Origin: DATEPR01 sp036503065
Lineage (GTDB): Bacteria; Actinomycetota; Actinomycetes; Mycobacteriales; Pseudonocardiaceae
Direction of reading: 5' to 3'
NCBI GenBank assembly: GCA_036503065.1
Contig: DASXXM010000265.1
Location: forward strand, 1-19,095
Length of the DNA stretch: 19,095 bases
The translations under genes and the position numbers were made by a program. Shown piece by piece: positions 1-7,658 of the stretch; position 1 is the first letter of the stretch; the number at the start of each line of letters is the position of its first letter. Below the pieces are notes generated by a model. The model made no database searches, was not told the DNA's origin, and was given only the letters and a program-made list of their open reading frames with translations.

Positions 1-1274
1 CGGGCCACCGAGTCGCCGGTGGACCACAGTGCGGTGCGTTCCGGGTTGAGCCAGTACGCATGCCTTGCCGGGGCGACGATTCGGCGTAGGTCGGGCACGT
101 TGGGGTCGCCGCCGTTGGTGCGCGCGTCGCCGAGGATCAGGACCGAGGTGCGGGGGCCGATGGCGTCGGCGCAGCGCGTGGCGAACTCGCGCAGGGCGCG
201 GCCGTAGTCGCTGTGTCCGTCGAACGCGGTCAGCTTGGCCTCGCTGAGGATTCGGCCGCCGAGTTGTTCCGGGTCCGCCGTGCCGGTGGTGACCAGTTGA
301 GTGATCTCGTCCATGGACTCGACGAACGCGAACACCCTGATCTTGCTGAACTGGTCGCGTAGCGCCTGCACCAGCAACATGGTGAAGTTCGCGAAACCGG
401 CAACGGAACCGGACACGTCGCAGATCAGGACGATCTCCGGCCGGGCGGGACGCGGGCGGCGGAACACGGGCCGCATGGGGACGCCGCCGGTGGACATCGA
501 GCGGCGCAGGGTGCGGCGGATGTCGATCCGGCCACGGGCCGCATGCCGGCGACGGGCGGCCAGCCGGGTGGCCAGTTTCCTGGACAGCGGCTGGATCGCT
601 CGACGCAGGTCGGCCAGTTGCGCGCGGCTGGCGGACAGGAAGTCGACGCGGTCGGCGGCCGGTGCCACGGCGTGTCGGGCGATCCGGTCCCGGCCACGCA
701 GTTCGGCGGTGCGGCGCAACGCTTCGCCGCGCACCCGGCCGCGGAACCGTTCGATGCGGCGACGGATCTCGTCGGCCGCCAACCGGTCGGTGAACTCCGT
801 GTCACCACCACCGCGGATCGCGGCCAGCACCCGGACGAGCAAGGTCTGTGGCTGCAACCGGTCCAGGGTCTGGAACGCGGAGTAGCCACCGCCGGGTCCG
901 GCGCCGGGGCCGTACTGGCCGAACATGTCCACGGCCAGGCCGGCGAGCTCGCGCAGCGCCCGCTGGTCGTCGGCGGCGAGTGCGGCGGCCAGTTCGTCGC
1001 GCAACTCGTCGGCATCGGAAACCGCGCCGCGGGCGCGCTCCGGAGTGCCGACGCCCAACGGGAAGTAGAGGTCGAAGACGGCGTCGAACACGGCACGTTG
1101 GCCGCCCCGTCGGACCAGCGCGGCGGCCAGGCCGGCCCGCATCCGGTCGCGGTCGGCGAGGCCCAGCACGTCCAGCACCGCGGCCGCGTCGATCGTCTCG
1201 CTCGGGCCGGCCGGAATGCCCCGGTCACGCAGCGCGCCGACGAACGCGACCAGCCGTTCCGGCACGCCGGTCAT
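1..1274 (-). CDS. VWA domain protein, CoxE-type (partial, C-terminus outside window)
   Basis: Reading the minus strand from ATG at 1274 gives an open frame of 424 codons that runs off the window edge. The first ~275 residues are Arg/Ala/Asp-rich and helical, as in CoxE-type proteins. A von Willebrand A fold follows, with the MIDAS metal-binding motif DVSGS at about residues 286-290 (near 405-419) and a later LGDARTNGGDP segment that supplies further MIDAS-type residues. VWA/CoxE proteins usually work with a MoxR AAA+ ATPase as a metal-insertion or complex-remodelling chaperone pair; the client here is unknown. The start codon overlaps the ATPase stop as ATGA (1271-1274), so the two are probably translationally coupled. 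Long ORFs on the opposite strand here are shadows. Confidence 0.88.
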   Translation of the reverse strand, partial: MTGVPERLVAFVGALRDRGIPAGPSETIDAAAVLDVLGLADRDRMRAGLAAALVRRGGQRAVFDAVFDLYFPLGVGTPERARGAVSDADELRDELAAALAADDQRALRELAGLAVDMFGQYGPGAGPGGGYSAFQTLDRLQPQTLLVRVLAAIRGGGDTEFTDRLAADEIRRRIERFRGRVRGEALRRTAELRGRDRIARHAVAPAADRVDFLSASRAQLADLRRAIQPLSRKLATRLAARRRHAARGRIDIRRTLRRSMSTGGVPMRPVFRRPRPARPEIVLICDVSGSVAGFANFTMLLVQALRDQFSKIRVFAFVESMDEITQLVTTGTADPEQLGGRILSEAKLTAFDGHSDYGRALREFATRCADAIGPRTSVLILGDARTNGGDPNVPDLRRIVAPARHAYWLNPERTALWSTGDSVA

Positions 1275-2149
1275 GGCAACACGGTGTCCAGGCGCAGTTG
1301 CGCGGTCGCGCGGGTCACGTCGTCCTGGTGTTTGAGGATCACGCCGAGACTGGCGCGGACGACGTCGTCGGTGAGCGTGTCGGCGCCCAGCGCGAGCAGG
1401 GTCCGGGCCCAGTCGATGGTCTCCGCAACCGACGGCGCCTTGCGCAGGTCCATGGCGCGCAACGCGCCGATCACCCGCACCAGCGACTCGGCCAGCCGGG
1501 CGTCCGTGTCCGGCACCTTGAGCCGGACGATCCGGGTTTCCAGGTCCGGGTCCGGGAAGTCGATGTGCAGGAACAGACAGCGCCGCCGCAACGCCTCGGA
1601 CAGTTCGCGGGTGGCGTTGGAGGTGAGCACCACGAACGGCCTGCGGGTCGCGGTGATCGTGCCCAGTTCCGGCACGGTGACCTGGAAGTCGCCGAGCACC
1701 TCCAGCAGCAGTCCCTCGAACTCCAGGTCGGCCTTGTCGGTCTCGTCGACGAGCAGGACAACGGGGTCCGCGCTGGTTATTGCCGTCAGGAGTGGTCTGG
1801 CCAGCAGGAACTCCGGGCCGAAGATGTCGGTCTTGGCGTCCGCCCAGCTCTCGTCGCGGCCTGCCGTGATGCGCAGCAGTTGCTTGGCGTGGTTCCACTC
1901 GTAGAGCGCCCGCGCCTCGTCGACACCCTCGTAGCACTGCAACCGCACCAGACGCGCGCCGGTGGCATCGGCGACGGCCCTGGCCAGCTCGGTCTTGCCG
2001 ACGCCGGCCGGGCCCTCCACCAACAGCGGCTTGCCGAGCCGATCGGCAAGAAACACCGTGGTCGCCACCTCGGCCGACGCCAGGTATCCGGTTCGCGCGA
2101 GCCGCGCGGACACCTCGTCCACCGAGGCGAACAACGACGTTCCAGTCAC
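1271..2149 (-). CDS. MoxR-type AAA+ ATPase
   Basis: A 292-residue AAA+ ATPase of the MoxR type. Walker A is GPAGVGKT at residues 46-53 and Walker B is VVLLVDETDK at about 130-139. Sensor 1 lies in FVVLTSNATREL, followed by an arginine-finger region (EALRRRCLF) and a small lid domain. MoxR ATPases hydrolyse ATP to remodel or mature client complexes with VWA partners, which fits the overlapping CoxE-type gene downstream. I chose GTG at 2149. The longer in-frame ATG at 2251 would run into the coding region of the upstream membrane gene. A TAGCAT hexamer lies 7 nt before 2149, suggesting a leaderless transcript. The client is not evident from the window. Confidence 0.9.
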   Translation of the reverse strand: MTGTSLFASVDEVSARLARTGYLASAEVATTVFLADRLGKPLLVEGPAGVGKTELARAVADATGARLVRLQCYEGVDEARALYEWNHAKQLLRITAGRDESWADAKTDIFGPEFLLARPLLTAITSADPVVLLVDETDKADLEFEGLLLEVLGDFQVTVPELGTITATRRPFVVLTSNATRELSEALRRRCLFLHIDFPDPDLETRIVRLKVPDTDARLAESLVRVIGALRAMDLRKAPSVAETIDWARTLLALGADTLTDDVVRASLGVILKHQDDVTRATAQLRLDTVLP

Positions 2150-2156
2150 ACCGATG

Positions 2157-2162
2157 ATGCTA
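2157..2162 (-). promoter_or_regulatory. Candidate -10 box (TAGCAT) for the MoxR/VWA operon
   Basis: On the minus strand TAGCAT is followed by 7 nt and then GTG at 2149. There is no Shine-Dalgarno sequence before that GTG. The spacing puts the transcription start at or next to the start codon, as in leaderless actinobacterial mRNAs. No convincing -35 is visible. Confidence 0.45.
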
Positions 2163-2175
2163 CCGGCGAGTACGG

Positions 2176-2730
2176 CTACCGGAGCTGCTGCCGGGACGCC
2201 TTCACCGCCTTGAAGTAGGCGCTCGCGTTGGGCAGGTACGACAGCACGCACGCGACGACAGCGGCCAGCGCGCCGATGACGCTGACGGCCGTGCCGCCCC
2301 GGTTGGTGACCAGGCTCAACAGGTTGAGCGCCGCGATGATGGTCAGCACGATGCGCGCCCAGTTGCGGCCCGCCTTGAGCTTGAACGCGAACAACACGTA
2401 CAGGCCGGCGATGATGATCGCGATCACCACGGCGACGCCGATCAAGAGGCTCGCCGCCGACTGCAGTTGACTGTCGGTCAGGCCGGTGGTGTTGTTGTTG
2501 CGCAGCGAGTCCAGGACGGCCTGCTTGCTGCCGAGGGAGAACAGGCCACCGATCAGCACGATGGCCGCGCCCGCGACGTACAACCAGAACGACGCGGTCA
2601 CCTCGCGTGGCGGCGCGTAGGCCGGCTGCTGTTGCTGGCCGGCGCCGTAGTCGCCCGGCGGCGGCGCGGCGGGGTAGTTGGGCAACCCGGAGGAGTAGTC
2701 GGGCTGGTTGGGGTCAGATGGAGTCGTCAC
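2176..2730 (-). CDS. Pro/Gln-rich N-tail, four-TM membrane protein
   Basis: A 184-residue protein of unknown function. Residues 1-43 are a disordered tail rich in Pro, Gln, Tyr and Gly. The rest is hydrophobic with about four membrane helices (roughly 48-66, 94-116, 124-141 and 147-166) and a basic C-terminus. Similar small actinobacterial membrane proteins with proline-rich cytoplasmic tails are common and mostly uncharacterised. I chose GTG at 2730 rather than the upstream in-frame ATG at 2754, because TATGTT lies exactly 8 nt before 2730 and no Shine-Dalgarno sequence is present. It ends 26 bp before the MoxR gene on the same strand, so readthrough into the MoxR/VWA pair is possible, but a functional link is only inferred. 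Confidence 0.82.
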   Translation of the reverse strand: MTTPSDPNQPDYSSGLPNYPAAPPPGDYGAGQQQQPAYAPPREVTASFWLYVAGAAIVLIGGLFSLGSKQAVLDSLRNNNTTGLTDSQLQSAASLLIGVAVVIAIIIAGLYVLFAFKLKAGRNWARIVLTIIAALNLLSLVTNRGGTAVSVIGALAAVVACVLSYLPNASAYFKAVKASRQQLR

Positions 2731-2738
2731 GATGGCAG

Positions 2739-2744
2739 AACATA
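2739..2744 (-). promoter_or_regulatory. Candidate -10 box (TATGTT) for the Pro-rich membrane gene
   Basis: TATGTT on the minus strand is followed by 8 nt and then GTG at 2730, with no ribosome-binding site in between. This matches a leaderless start. No clear -35 is visible. Confidence 0.5.
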
Positions 2745-2766
2745 GACGAAACACCTCACCCGCACT

Positions 2767-3960
2767 TCACGACTTACCCAACCGATATGAAAACCGATAC
2801 CGACCGACGAACCACAAGATCGCGGCGGCGGCCGGCAGGCACGCCGCGAACACGGTCACGCCTGCCCAGCCGTAGTGGTCGTCCAGCCAGCCGGTGACTG
2901 CGGAGGACAGCGCGCCACCGACGAATACCGTGCTCATGAACACGGTGTTGACCCTGGCCCGCGCGTCGGCGCGCAGCGAGTAGATGTCCCGCTGGCTGAG
3001 CACCTGATGGCCCTGCACGGCCAGATCCAGCAGCACTCCGGCGGCAGCCAGCAGTACGACGCTCCCGGCGCCGAGATTCGCCAACACCATGGCCGCGACG
3101 CCGGCCAGGATGAACACGATCCGGCCGTTCGCGCCGTGGCCACGGTCACCCAGCCGACCTGCCAACGGTGCCATGGCCGCGCCCGCCGCGCCGACCAGGG
3201 CGAACACGCCGATCGCGGCCTGGCCGAGGTGGTGCGCGCCGATCAGTTCGTACGTGATGGCGGTCCAGAACGCCGTGAACGCGGCGAACAACAGCGCCTG
3301 GCTGGCCGCGCGGTACCGCAGCGCCGGTTCGGCCCGCGCCACGCGCGCGACCGACGCCATGAGCTGCCGGTACGTGGCCGTGTGGTCGGGCTGCCGGTCG
3401 GGTAGCACGCGGGCCAGGCTGACCGACGTGGCGACCATCAGCACCGCCGAGATGGCGTAGATGCTGCGCCAGCCCCACTCGGCCGCCGCGAGGCTGGCGA
3501 CGGTCCTGGCCAACAGGATGCCCAGCAGCAGGCCGCTCATGACCTGGCCGACGGCCCGGCCGCGCTGGTCGGCGGGCGCGAGATGGGCGGCCAGCGGGAT
3601 CAGGATCTGCGCGACGACGGAGGTCACGCCGATCAGCACGGACATCGCCAGGAACAGGCCCGCGTTCGGGGACGCGGCCGCGATGCCGAGTGCGAGCGCG
3701 GTGCCGATCAGGGTGCGGGCGGTCAGCTTTCGGTTGTTCACCAGGTCGCCCAGCGGTAGCAGCAGGACGAGGCCGAGCACGTAGCCGATCTGGTTCGCGG
3801 TCACGACCGCGGCCGCGGTGCCGTGGCTGACGTGGAACGAATCGGCGATCAGCGCGAGCAGTGGCTGCGCGTAGTAGAGGTTGGCCACCGCGAGCCCACA
3901 GGCAACGGCCATGGTGACGGTGACCAGCCGGAGCCCGGTCCGCTCCCGCACAACGGTCAC
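2767..3960 (-). CDS. MFS transporter, 12-TM efflux type
   Basis: A 397-residue polytopic protein with the hydrophobicity of a 12-helix major facilitator. The N-terminal stretch ANLYYAQPLLALIADSF (about 25-41) is typical of bacterial MFS_1 exporters. A cytoplasmic loop after helix 2 carries GDLVNNRKL, a motif-A-like segment. Substrate cannot be read from the sequence; there is no LacY-type signature, so the lacZ neighbour does not make it a lactose permease. GTG at 3960 has a strong GGGGAGG Shine-Dalgarno sequence about 6 nt upstream. A near-perfect inverted repeat (3981-4005) lies just before the gene, and a TetR gene lies upstream on the same strand, so TetR-controlled efflux is the likely arrangement. 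Confidence 0.9.
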   Translation of the reverse strand: MTVVRERTGLRLVTVTMAVACGLAVANLYYAQPLLALIADSFHVSHGTAAAVVTANQIGYVLGLVLLLPLGDLVNNRKLTARTLIGTALALGIAAASPNAGLFLAMSVLIGVTSVVAQILIPLAAHLAPADQRGRAVGQVMSGLLLGILLARTVASLAAAEWGWRSIYAISAVLMVATSVSLARVLPDRQPDHTATYRQLMASVARVARAEPALRYRAASQALLFAAFTAFWTAITYELIGAHHLGQAAIGVFALVGAAGAAMAPLAGRLGDRGHGANGRIVFILAGVAAMVLANLGAGSVVLLAAAGVLLDLAVQGHQVLSQRDIYSLRADARARVNTVFMSTVFVGGALSSAVTGWLDDHYGWAGVTVFAACLPAAAAILWFVGRYRFSYRLGKS

Positions 3961-3980
3961 GACGACCTCCCCGCTCGACT

Positions 3981-4005
3981 ATTTCCGAACTTACCGTTCA
4001 GAAAT
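3981..4005. promoter_or_regulatory. Probable TetR operator before the MFS gene (site A)
   Basis: Arms ATTTCCGAAC (3981-3990) and GTTCAGAAAT (3996-4005) flank the 5-bp spacer TTACC. Nine of ten arm positions are complementary. On the minus strand the repeat contains TAAGTT, a possible -10 for the MFS gene, so binding here would block transcription. Its layout matches a second site at 4651-4675. Confidence 0.68.
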
Positions 4006-4039
4006 TCGCGGGCACAGGGTTGGTGACGCAACGCACCCG

Positions 4040-4636
4040 TCAGCCGGGTGCCAGCCCGGTCATCGCCTGTTCGACCAGCTGGTCGGCCAGCCCGTCGGAC
4101 AGTGGTTCGTGGCCGAAGAACAGGCGGTGGTAGATGGGCGCGAAGAGCTGGTCGGACGCGACGCCGATGTCGATGTCCGGTCGAATCTCGCCGCGCGCCA
4201 TGCCAAGGCGCAGGATCTCCGCGGTCACCGCCCGACGTGGGGCCAGCCAGCGTTCCCGGATCGCGCGCGCGATCTCCTGGTCACGCTCGGCCTGACCGAC
4301 GAGGGCCCGCATCAGCGGCCCGGACGCGGTGTCCCGGAACAGCACGACCAGCGCGGTCACCTGATAGCGCAACGCGTCCGCGGTGTTCAGGCCCTCCGGC
4401 ACCGTGATCGAGTCGCGCACCATGGCCAGGAACCCGTCCAGCGCCACCGCGCCGCGCGACGGCCACCACTTGTAGATGGTCGCCTTGCTGACCCCCGCGC
4501 GCTCCGCGATGGCCTCCATGGTCGCGGCGTTGACGCCGCCCGCCAGCATCAGCTCGCCCGCCGCGGCCAGGATCGCCAGCCGGGCACGTTCACTGCGCGG
4601 TCGACCCGGCCGTCGAGTGGCTGCCTCGCCGCCCAT
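4040..4636 (-). CDS. TetR/AcrR family transcriptional repressor
   Basis: A 198-residue regulator. A basic N-terminus (RRPGRPRSERARL, about 8-20) precedes a TetR helix-turn-helix: AILAAAGELM, then TMEAIAERAGVSKATIYKWW (about 39-58). The remaining ~130 residues form the variable ligand-binding and dimerisation domain. I chose ATG at 4636 because GGGAGGG lies about 6 nt upstream; the longer start at 4687 would overlap the lacZ start. The gene is divergent from lacZ and lies 79 bp before the co-oriented MFS gene. Related inverted repeats in both flanking gaps imply that it represses itself, the MFS gene and possibly lacZ. The inducing ligand is unknown. Confidence 0.92.
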   Translation of the reverse strand: MGGEAATRRPGRPRSERARLAILAAAGELMLAGGVNAATMEAIAERAGVSKATIYKWWPSRGAVALDGFLAMVRDSITVPEGLNTADALRYQVTALVVLFRDTASGPLMRALVGQAERDQEIARAIRERWLAPRRAVTAEILRLGMARGEIRPDIDIGVASDQLFAPIYHRLFFGHEPLSDGLADQLVEQAMTGLAPG

Positions 4637-4650
4637 CCGATCCCTCCCAG

Positions 4651-4675
4651 ATTTCTGATCGCGCCGTTCACTATA
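4651..4675. promoter_or_regulatory. Probable second TetR operator in the tetR-lacZ gap (site B)
   Basis: Arms ATTTCTGATC (4651-4660) and GTTCACTATA (4666-4675) flank the 5-bp spacer GCGCC. This is the same 10-5-10 layout as site A; the left arm differs from one arm of site A at a single position and the right arm shares GTTCA. The site overlaps the lacZ -10 hexamer and lies 15 bp before the tetR start, so it could control both directions. Confidence 0.6.
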
Positions 4676-4677
4676 AT
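4672..4677 (+). promoter_or_regulatory. Perfect -10 box (TATAAT) for lacZ, leaderless spacing
   Basis: TATAAT is followed by 8 nt and then the lacZ ATG at 4686. There is no Shine-Dalgarno sequence before that ATG. The spacing places the transcript 5' end at the start codon. A consensus -10 of this kind is notable in such GC-rich DNA, while no consensus -35 is seen. Confidence 0.6.
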
Positions 4678-4685
4678 CTGGCGCC

Positions 4686-7511
4686 ATGGCGCTGCCCTAC
4701 TACGAGGACGTGACACCCGGGCTCGGCGTGTTGCCGCCGAGGTCCACCGCCGTCTCCGACGCGGCGGCCATGACGCTGGACGGCGAATGGCGCTTCCGGC
4801 TGTACCCCGACGGGGCAGGCGCCGGTTCACCAGACGTCGACGACGCCGACTGGGACTTGCTGCCGGTGCCCGCGCACTGGCAGTTGCACGGCCACGGCTC
4901 CCCCGCGTACACGAACGTCGCCTACCCGTTCCCGGTCGACCCGCCGCACGTGCCGGACGAGAACCCGACCGGCGAGTACCGCCGCGACTTCACCCTGCCG
5001 GCGGACTGGCCTGCCGGTGACGCGGTGCTGCGCTTCGACGGTGTCGACTCGTGTTTCCGGGTCTGGCTCAACGGCACCGAACTCGGGCACGCCAAGGGCA
5101 GCAGGCTGCCGGCGGAGTTCGCGGTCGGCCCGGTGTTGCGGCCGGGGCGCAACGTGCTGGCCGTGCGGGTGCACCAGTGGTCAGCGGGCAGCTACCTCGA
5201 GGACCAGGACATGTGGTGGCTGTCCGGGATCTTCCGTGGGGTCACGCTGTTGGCGCGGCCCGCGGACGGGCTGCCGGACTTCTTCGTCCAGGCGGACTAC
5301 GACCAAGAGACCGGTGCCGGCACGCTGTCCGTGCGGACCGACCGGCCGGCCCTGCTGAGCATTCCGGACCTGGGCCTGATCGACGTGCCGGCGCCCGGGG
5401 AGTATCGGATCGAGTCGGTATCGCCGTGGTCGGCGGAGGTGCCGACGCTCTACCGGGGCACGCTGGCCACGGCAGGCGAGCGGGTCCAGCTCACGATCGG
5501 GTTCCGGACCGTGGCGGTGGTGGACGGCGTGCTGACCGTGAACGGCCGCCCGGTGCTGCTGCGCGGCGTGAACCGGCACGAATGGCATCCGGAGCACGGC
5601 AGGGCGGTGCCGCCCGAGACCATGCTGGCCGACGTGCTGCTGATGAAGCGGCACAACATCAACGCGGTCCGCACCAGCCACTACCCGCCGCACCCGCACT
5701 TCCTCGACCTGTGCGACGAATACGGGCTGTGGGTCGTGGACGAGTGCGACCTGGAGACGCACGGCTTCCAGTTCGTCGAGTGGCGCGGCAACCCCGGCGA
5801 CGACCCGGCCTGGTCGGACGCGCTGACCGACCGCATGCGGCGGATGGTGGAGCGGGACAAGAACCACCCGTCGGTGATCATGTGGTCGCTGGGCAACGAG
5901 TCCCACACCGGCCGCAACCTGGCCGCGATGGCCGACTGGACCCACCAGCGGGACCCGGGCCGACCGGTGCACTACGAGGGCGACCAGAACTGCGCCTACA
6001 CCGACGTCTACAGCAGGATGTACGCCCCGCACGCCGACGTGGACGCGATCGGCCGACACGCGGAACCGCCCACGGACGACCCGGCCGACGACGCGCACCG
6101 CCGTTCGCTGCCGTTCGTGCTGTGCGAGTACGCGCACGCCATGGGCAACGGACCGGGCGGCCTGACCGAGTACCAGGAACTGTTCGAGCGGTATCCGCGC
6201 TGCGCGGGCGGTTTCGTGTGGGAGTGGATCGACCACGGCATCCCCCGCACGGCGTCGGACGGCAGCCGCTACTACGCCTACGGCGGCGACTTCGGTGAGC
6301 CGCTGCACGACGGCAACTTCATCGCCGACGGCCTGGTGTTCCCCGACCGCACGCCCAGCCCCGGTCTGGTGGAGTACGGCAAGGTCATCGAGCCGATCCG
6401 AATCGAGCCGACGGCCGACAACGTGCGGATCACCAACCGGTACGACTTCGCCGACACCGGACACCTGGCGTTCGAGTGGTCGGTGCAGCGCGAGGGCGTG
6501 CCGGTCGCCGAGGGACCGCTGGACGTGCCGCTGCTGGCCGCCGGATCGTCCGCCTTGGTCCCGTTGGGTCCGTTCCCGGTCGACGGCGAAACGTGGCTGA
6601 CGGTACGGGCGGTGCTCGCGTCGGACACCGCGTGGGGCGACGCCGGGCACGAGGTGGCATGGGGCCAGGCCCCGATCGCCGTGCCGGTCGGCGCCTTTCC
6701 CTCCGCGCGCACCGACATCCGGCTCGGGCCGGGCGTGTTCGACGAACGCGGCAGGCTCACCGCGATCGGCGACATCGAGGTCGACGGCCCACGGCTGGAC
6801 GTGTGGCGAGCACCCACCGACAACGACTCGGGCCACGACGGCTATCCGGTGGCGGCGGTATGGCGGGGCCTTGGCCTGCACCGCCTGCGGCACCGGGTGG
6901 TGTCCGTGGTGGCGGACGCCGGCCTCACCGTGACCACCCGGGTCGGGCCGGCCGCCATGGATCTGGCGTTCGACGCGGTGTACCGATGGGTGGCCGAGGA
7001 CGATCGGCTGGGGCTGACGGTGGACGTCCGGCCGATCGGTGCCTGGCCGGGCGTGCTACCGAGAGTGGGCGTCCGGATGGCGATCCCCGCCGAGCTGGCC
7101 CGGATCACCTGGTTCGGCGCGGGCCCCGGCGAGTCCTATCCGGACAGTCACAGGGCGGCAAGAATCGGCCGCCACACGCTGAATGTGGACGAATGGCAGA
7201 CGCCCTACGTGTTTCCGCAGGAAAACGGCCATCGGGCCGATGTACGATGGGCACTGTTGACTGCCAACAGTGGCACCGGCATACGAATAGCCGGCTATCC
7301 GATATTCGGCCTCACCGCCCGCCGATGGACGAGCGAGGACCTGGACGCGGCCCGCCACACGAACGAATTGCGGCCGACCGACCGGATCTGGCTGAACCTG
7401 GACGCGGCCCAGCAAGGGCTTGGTTCCGCGTCGTGCGGCCCCGGTGTACTGCGGGAACACGAGCTGCACCCGGCCGCGGTCACCCTGCGGCTGGTGCTGT
7501 CCCAAATCTGA
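4686..7511 (+). CDS. lacZ: Beta-galactosidase, glycoside hydrolase family 2
   Basis: A 941-residue cytoplasmic GH2 enzyme with no signal peptide; it hydrolyses terminal beta-galactosides. Approximate domains are the sugar-binding jelly roll (30-185), an Ig-like domain (190-280), the TIM barrel (285-575), a further beta domain, and the LacZ-type C-terminal beta-sandwich (about 690-940). The acid/base glutamate is in WSLGNESHTG (E405) and the nucleophile in VLCEYAHAMGN (E481); GVNRHEWHPEHGR is the family signature near residue 295. It is shorter than E. coli LacZ (1023 aa), mainly in the linker and Ig regions. ATG at 4686 is the first in-frame start and fits leaderless initiation. The gene is divergent from tetR. 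No sugar transporter lies beside it. Confidence 0.96.
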   Translation: MALPYYEDVTPGLGVLPPRSTAVSDAAAMTLDGEWRFRLYPDGAGAGSPDVDDADWDLLPVPAHWQLHGHGSPAYTNVAYPFPVDPPHVPDENPTGEYRRDFTLPADWPAGDAVLRFDGVDSCFRVWLNGTELGHAKGSRLPAEFAVGPVLRPGRNVLAVRVHQWSAGSYLEDQDMWWLSGIFRGVTLLARPADGLPDFFVQADYDQETGAGTLSVRTDRPALLSIPDLGLIDVPAPGEYRIESVSPWSAEVPTLYRGTLATAGERVQLTIGFRTVAVVDGVLTVNGRPVLLRGVNRHEWHPEHGRAVPPETMLADVLLMKRHNINAVRTSHYPPHPHFLDLCDEYGLWVVDECDLETHGFQFVEWRGNPGDDPAWSDALTDRMRRMVERDKNHPSVIMWSLGNESHTGRNLAAMADWTHQRDPGRPVHYEGDQNCAYTDVYSRMYAPHADVDAIGRHAEPPTDDPADDAHRRSLPFVLCEYAHAMGNGPGGLTEYQELFERYPRCAGGFVWEWIDHGIPRTASDGSRYYAYGGDFGEPLHDGNFIADGLVFPDRTPSPGLVEYGKVIEPIRIEPTADNVRITNRYDFADTGHLAFEWSVQREGVPVAEGPLDVPLLAAGSSALVPLGPFPVDGETWLTVRAVLASDTAWGDAGHEVAWGQAPIAVPVGAFPSARTDIRLGPGVFDERGRLTAIGDIEVDGPRLDVWRAPTDNDSGHDGYPVAAVWRGLGLHRLRHRVVSVVADAGLTVTTRVGPAAMDLAFDAVYRWVAEDDRLGLTVDVRPIGAWPGVLPRVGVRMAIPAELARITWFGAGPGESYPDSHRAARIGRHTLNVDEWQTPYVFPQENGHRADVRWALLTANSGTGIRIAGYPIFGLTARRWTSEDLDAARHTNELRPTDRIWLNLDAAQQGLGSASCGPGVLREHELHPAAVTLRLVLSQI

Positions 7512-7658
7512 CAACCGACGACAACGGAAGCCACTCGGCCCCATACGAAATGTTCCTCGACGGTAACCGGATGAGGGGGATTGACTCGGCGGTCGGGTAC
7601 TGCCACGGTCGTCCCCACGTCGACACTCCCCTCTCCCGACGTGCCAGGGTGATTAGAC

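Noticed and set aside
543..1904. Long plus-strand open frame opposite the VWA and MoxR genes
   Set aside because: It crosses two real genes on the other strand, is low complexity (Arg/Ser/Gly-rich) and matches no family; the minus-strand frames carry Walker and MIDAS motifs.
2176..2251. Longer MoxR start at ATG 2251
   Set aside because: The extra 34 codons overlap the membrane gene's 3' end and read as a shadow; the GTG at 2149 has a leaderless -10 and starts the conserved region.
2767..3960. MFS protein as a lactose or galactoside permease for the nearby beta-galactosidase
   Set aside because: No LacY-type motif; the N-terminal NLYYAQPLL pattern and the TetR context point to an exporter, and the gene is transcribed away from lacZ.
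5181..6893. 570-codon minus-strand open frame opposite lacZ
   Set aside because: It is a His/Val/Arg-rich shadow of high-GC codon bias; the plus-strand frame has both catalytic glutamates of GH2.
7581..7610. TTGACT as a -35 for the DMFase-like gene
   Set aside because: No acceptable -10 lies 16-19 bp downstream.
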